Of a stretch of DNA of 64,000 bases, positions 60,805 through 64,000 are shown one piece after another. Under the pieces are notes generated by a model. The model was given only the letters and a program-made list of their open reading frames with translations. It was not told the DNA's origin and did not search any database. Position numbers and translations under genes: made by a program. This stretch comes from VYFG01 sp965248685 (GTDB lineage Bacteria > Pseudomonadota > Gammaproteobacteria > Arenicellales > Poriferihabitantaceae): contig CBDFKC010000002.1 in the NCBI GenBank assembly GCA_965248685.1, forward strand, positions 558,001 through 622,000. The letters run 5' to 3'. How positions within the stretch are numbered: the stretch's first letter is position 1; each line of letters starts with the position of its first letter.

Positions 60805-61590
60805 ATGGCCATCTGGGTAAGAGTCGAACATAAATCAGAAATTAAATTTGGGATTCTGGAAAATAACCAGATAATCGTCTATCGAGGTGAAATGTTCGCA
60901 GACAATCAGCCCACCGGAGAGACTTTACCAATATCCGAGGTTACTTTGATGACCCCGTGTGATCCGGAAAAAATCCTGGCATTGTGGAATAACTTTCACG
61001 CCACCACGGCAAAGACCGGGTTACCCCAACCCGAGCATCCCTGGTACTTTGTTAAAACTACTAATACCTACGCTGGGGCTCACTCGACAATCAGAAAGCC
61101 GTCAATATGTTCGGGAAAGATATTATTTGAAGGAGAATTAGGCGTCGTAATCGGGAAAACCTGTAAGGAAATACCGCGGTCTCAGATTAACGATTTCGTT
61201 TTTGGTTATACCTGCGTCAACGATGTCACCGCTTTCGAATACCTGTTTAACGAAGATGCCTTTGCCCATTGGACCCGGGCAAAATGTTTTGATGGTTTTG
61301 GCGTGTTTGGCCCAGGTATTGCGACCAATATCGATCCCGATAAACTGGTAATCAGAACTACTTTGGAAAACGGCGAAGAAATCCAGGAACGTCAGAATTA
61401 TCCAGTGAGTGATATGATTTATTCCCCCTTGGATATCATAAGTAAGATGTCTTTTGATATGACATTGAACCCCGGTGATATTATTTCCTGCGGTACCTCT
61501 GTTGGGGCCGGGGCACTGAAACCTGGCTGGACAGTAAAAGTTCAGATCGAAGGTGTTGGAATTCTCGAAAACCAGTATTCTGAAACTTAA
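60805..61590 (+). CDS. Fumarylacetoacetate hydrolase (FAH) family protein
   Basis: The start is taken as ATG 60805 (MAIWVRVEHKSEIKFG), which matches the family's N-terminus; a frame-opening TTG at 60778 would add nine residues. The 261-residue protein has the metal-binding acidic set expected in FAH proteins (FEGELGVVIGKTC for the ExE, and CVNDVTAFEYLF for the Asp), with KCFDGFGVFGPGIA and LNPGDIISCGTSVGAG. Members cleave C-C bonds or hydrolyse/decarboxylate 2-keto acids, often in aromatic breakdown. No pathway genes are nearby; the substrate is unknown. Confidence 0.9.
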   Translation: MAIWVRVEHKSEIKFGILENNQIIVYRGEMFADNQPTGETLPISEVTLMTPCDPEKILALWNNFHATTAKTGLPQPEHPWYFVKTTNTYAGAHSTIRKPSICSGKILFEGELGVVIGKTCKEIPRSQINDFVFGYTCVNDVTAFEYLFNEDAFAHWTRAKCFDGFGVFGPGIATNIDPDKLVIRTTLENGEEIQERQNYPVSDMIYSPLDIISKMSFDMTLNPGDIISCGTSVGAGALKPGWTVKVQIEGVGILENQYSET

Positions 61591-61683
61591 TAAAAAATTT
61601 TTGGTAGCGCTGTATTGGCTGATCGGGCCAAGGCTTGGACACAGAGCAAAGATACCCAGTACTCGGTACCTGGTAAGTAACTA

Positions 61684-62010
61684 TTGGTCAAACCCAGATT
61701 AAATTTTGCTGCAATGGTATTTCTCGGAATAACCGGATATCTGGTCTGGTTAGGTGATCACTGGAACGCGCTGATTTCTCTACGTGGATTCTTGTATTTA
61801 ATCGCAGGACTATTATTTTCCGGGTTGTTAATCGGGTTACCCATTGACTATCTACACCGTCGATATTCCGATTTGGCTCTACAAAAATATAATGGAAATT
61901 TGACCACCTCAGCTGTCCGGAATATTCGGACAAGTGGAACGATAGTCATGTTATTGCAGATTTTAGTTATTTATTTTTCTATGGAATACTTATTTAAAAC
62001 AGTAGTTTAA
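61684..62010 (+). CDS. Small membrane protein of unknown function
   Basis: The 108-residue protein, probably starting with TTG 61684, has three likely membrane helices (FAAMVFLGITGYLVWLG, GFLYLIAGLLFSGLLIGLPI, GTIVMLLQILVIYFSMEYLF), with a basic loop (YLHRRYSDLALQKYNG) between the second and third. No family is recognised. It lies between the FAH gene and aceK, converging on aceK with a 41-bp gap. Confidence 0.6.
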   Translation: MVKPRLNFAAMVFLGITGYLVWLGDHWNALISLRGFLYLIAGLLFSGLLIGLPIDYLHRRYSDLALQKYNGNLTTSAVRNIRTSGTIVMLLQILVIYFSMEYLFKTVV

Positions 62011-62051
62011 ATATTTTAGTTAATCTTAATTCAAACATAACTTCGGCAAGC

Positions 62052-63776
62052 TTATAGCCTCTCCGTATCCGGATAAACGCTGACACTGGGAACCTTTCCT
62101 GTTCCCAATTCATCCTGGATGGTTTCCCAGTACTCGGTTGTCTCCAATTCCTGGTGCTGTTGTTTAAACAATCTTCGCAGCTCCCTGTAAGGCAGGCACA
62201 GGCCAGTGGTTAATTCCTCAGGCAAAAATACCACTCCATCTTCGAAGTACCAATCAGGAATATCTTCTTCGCCATCGATTCGATCAGTATTGGTGCGAAT
62301 TTTGACTTCGGTCAGTTCTTCCAAAGCGTCATAGTCGAACAGGTAAATTTTTGCGTAAGACGATACCCCGTAATTGCGGGCATCGAGATCTCGATTGAAA
62401 ATATTTCCTGCGGCATTATTTTTAATACAGTATCCAAGATTGGTTATTGCCGTCTCGGCCTGTTTTTGACTGGCATTTTTTAAATAGATCGGCAGTGGCG
62501 TCACTTTACGCTGGACGATAAGGTACTGAAAAACCAGGTCCGGTCCGTCACGACGGACACTTTCACTGGCAAATTCGAGGAGTAAATTGAGCAGATCTGA
62601 CTCAATCCAACCTGCTCGCAACCGAAAATTATAATAGATAATACTATCGAGCATACTGTCGGTTCGGTTGATTTCGTGAACCTTTGAATATTTTTTGAGG
62701 ACCGATTCAACACCATCAAACTTGCCCCATTTGTAACCACTGGTCGGGGTATTTCGAACTACTTTTAGTATATATCCCGATTTTTCCATACAAAACGCGA
62801 TTGCCACGGTTCCCGGAGTGCCGGGTGCCAATTTTAATTCCTCCTGATTTTGCTCCCGTTCCGCCTCCAGTTCATTCATCACCGCCACCTTGCCAAGATG
62901 GTTATAACCAATCGTGGAATAATGCAGGCCCAGCGGACGCATTGGCATGATGCTGCGAAGGAATCGACAGAGTTCATGGTAATAATCACTGGTAACGTGA
63001 AAGTTGGCCAGGGTCGAACTAAACATATTGTGGGCGTAGGTACGGCTGGTAATCAGCGCATCTACGTATACGCCATCTTCGCTATTTAACAGAGCGATGA
63101 TAAAGGGCCGATATGAATCTCCGTCGAAACTGAGTCGCCCCACCAGATAAGCACCGCGGTTGCGGAAAAATCCTGCCTGATACATTTCGATTACCAGGTC
63201 GTCTTGTCCGAGTCGTCGCTCCAGTTCGGGATTCCTTTCCATGCGTTGGAGAATCAGACTGGCATCCTGTTGAATATTGCGGTATGGAACCGCGAAGTTC
63301 TGGCCCTGCAATATTTCAACTATGGTCTCAATATCTGGCTGTTTTTTAACGATGTAGCGGTCAAGATGATCGATCATGATTTCGTCGGATTCATATTTTT
63401 CACGATCCGCTGCATAATCCGCCACCCGCCATTCACCGGCGTAGATTTTCCTGCGAATGGAGTGCTGATAGGCCATTGCCAGGTCTGCTGAGTAATTCTC
63501 AGCCAACATTGCCTGATAGGCGGTTTCCACTGAGTCCCACAGCAACTCATCCTCGGCAAGGGCTGTATGGGTCGCCTTGATCTGCAGGCCAACCTTGCGA
63601 ATGCTGATGCTGTACAACTGGATTCGGCGGCTGCTCAGTGATAATGACAGCTTGTGATCCCGTTGTTCGAAGGCGCTCCTTGCGAGGTTGGGTATGCCCA
63701 GGAATGTATCGTAGAACACCTTGAATTCACCCAGAATCAGACTGGCAACCTGGCGGCTTTCAGCGGTGTCTATCAT
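62052..63776 (-). CDS. aceK: Isocitrate dehydrogenase kinase/phosphatase
   Basis: The 574-residue protein matches AceK: an N-terminal regulatory helical domain (ESRQVASLILGEFKVFYDTFLGI), then a kinase-like fold with the ATP loop TPGTVAIAFCMEKSGYILKVVRN and PTSGYKWGKFDGVESVLKKYSKVHEINRTDSMLDSIIYYNFRL, and the C-terminal part SSYAKIYLFDYDALEELTEVKIRTN. AceK switches isocitrate dehydrogenase on and off to open the glyoxylate bypass, and is restricted to proteobacteria. No aceA or aceB is adjacent in this window. Confidence 0.96.
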   Translation of the reverse strand: MIDTAESRQVASLILGEFKVFYDTFLGIPNLARSAFEQRDHKLSLSLSSRRIQLYSISIRKVGLQIKATHTALAEDELLWDSVETAYQAMLAENYSADLAMAYQHSIRRKIYAGEWRVADYAADREKYESDEIMIDHLDRYIVKKQPDIETIVEILQGQNFAVPYRNIQQDASLILQRMERNPELERRLGQDDLVIEMYQAGFFRNRGAYLVGRLSFDGDSYRPFIIALLNSEDGVYVDALITSRTYAHNMFSSTLANFHVTSDYYHELCRFLRSIMPMRPLGLHYSTIGYNHLGKVAVMNELEAEREQNQEELKLAPGTPGTVAIAFCMEKSGYILKVVRNTPTSGYKWGKFDGVESVLKKYSKVHEINRTDSMLDSIIYYNFRLRAGWIESDLLNLLLEFASESVRRDGPDLVFQYLIVQRKVTPLPIYLKNASQKQAETAITNLGYCIKNNAAGNIFNRDLDARNYGVSSYAKIYLFDYDALEELTEVKIRTNTDRIDGEEDIPDWYFEDGVVFLPEELTTGLCLPYRELRRLFKQQHQELETTEYWETIQDELGTGKVPSVSVYPDTERL

Positions 63777-63978
63777 GGAAAACTATTATTGTCAGTTTCG
63801 ATTGAGCATCAAAAATGCATTCAGTTAGTTCTATCATTGTAAATATTGCAGTCTAATTCAACTCACTATTCGATTTTTTAATCCTTCAAATTGAAATAAC
63901 TATACTTTATCCGGTTGTACCTGAACCACAGTTACCAGATGATCGCAGCTTCAATTTTACATTTTTTAAGAGAGCGAC

Positions 63979-64000
63979 ATGACTAGAAATATGAGCCGTA
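63979..64000 (+). CDS. Possible start of a gene running off the right edge
   Basis: ATG 63979 follows AGAGAG by about 4 bases and opens a frame MTRNMSR that continues to the window end. It is divergent from aceK with about 200 bp between. Seven codons are too few to identify it. Confidence 0.3.

Noticed and set aside
1..64000. CRISPR arrays, prophage modules, rRNA genes and classic riboswitches
   Set aside because: No regularly spaced repeats, phage structural or integrase genes, or rRNA-like stretches were found on reading; no cobalamin riboswitch could be recognised near the B12-domain gene.

Overview
The window looks like chromosomal DNA of a gammaproteobacterium of moderate GC content. 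The evidence is the gene set: UvrA next to an MFS/YAM transporter and SSB, exonuclease I (SbcB), AceK, SucCD, PdxH, an NAD-linked formate dehydrogenase and a tRNA-Ser(GGA) with encoded CCA. No phage, plasmid or CRISPR signature was seen. Only one insertion sequence is present, an IS3-family element.

Layout. (1) 1-5.7 kb is accessory and partly decayed: a cut-off flavin reductase/LysR-effector-domain fusion, an AlkB-like dioxygenase, a free-standing Hint protein, a GlxA-type regulator killed by two in-frame stops and with its last codons displaced by a complete IS3 element, and a small secreted protein. (2) 6.5-8.7 kb holds a NylB-like serine hydrolase, a GNAT enzyme and a thioesterase. (3) 8.7-16.2 kb is a divergent locus starting from a 38-bp gap between two paralogous phosphoribosyltransferases. 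Leftward are PRT, an M20 deacetylase, a cobalamin-binding TIM-barrel protein and a ProC-like reductase. Rightward are PRT, an acetylpolyamine amidohydrolase and a class III aminotransferase. This is my best candidate for an undescribed pathway, possibly dealing with an acylated polyamine or diamine. (4) 16.2-21.1 kb carries acyl-CoA genes (CaiB-type CoA-transferase, thiolase, acetoacetyl-CoA synthetase) and a [2Fe-2S] ferredoxin. (5) 21.1-28.3 kb is a complete MoxR/Bat operon with BatB and BatC fused.

(6) 28.3-33.6 kb holds sbcB, a Gly/Tyr-repeat secreted protein, tRNA-Ser, a Sel1/TPR membrane protein and pdxH. (7) 33.6-39.5 kb holds a YdjM-like membrane protein and a membrane-stress cassette: small lipoprotein, XpaC, TelA, SPFH-GYF_2 and a zinc-ribbon membrane protein. 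(8) 39.5-46.0 kb is ssb/MFS/uvrA plus an alpha/beta hydrolase-OsmC fusion. (9) 46-50.4 kb is again accessory: a GFA protein, MerF with a GDCCVYCSY protein, GAPDH, and a recombination scar where the stub of a TPP-enzyme gene abuts a broken subtilase gene. (10) 50.7-53.7 kb encodes a large secreted PQQ-dehydrogenase-like protein with thrombospondin type 3 repeats. (11) 53.7-63.8 kb is central metabolism: two-gene formate dehydrogenase, sucCD, a FAH-family hydrolase, a small membrane protein and aceK.

Several genes here appear to start with TTG or GTG. All product names come from reading translated motifs by eye; no database search was possible.
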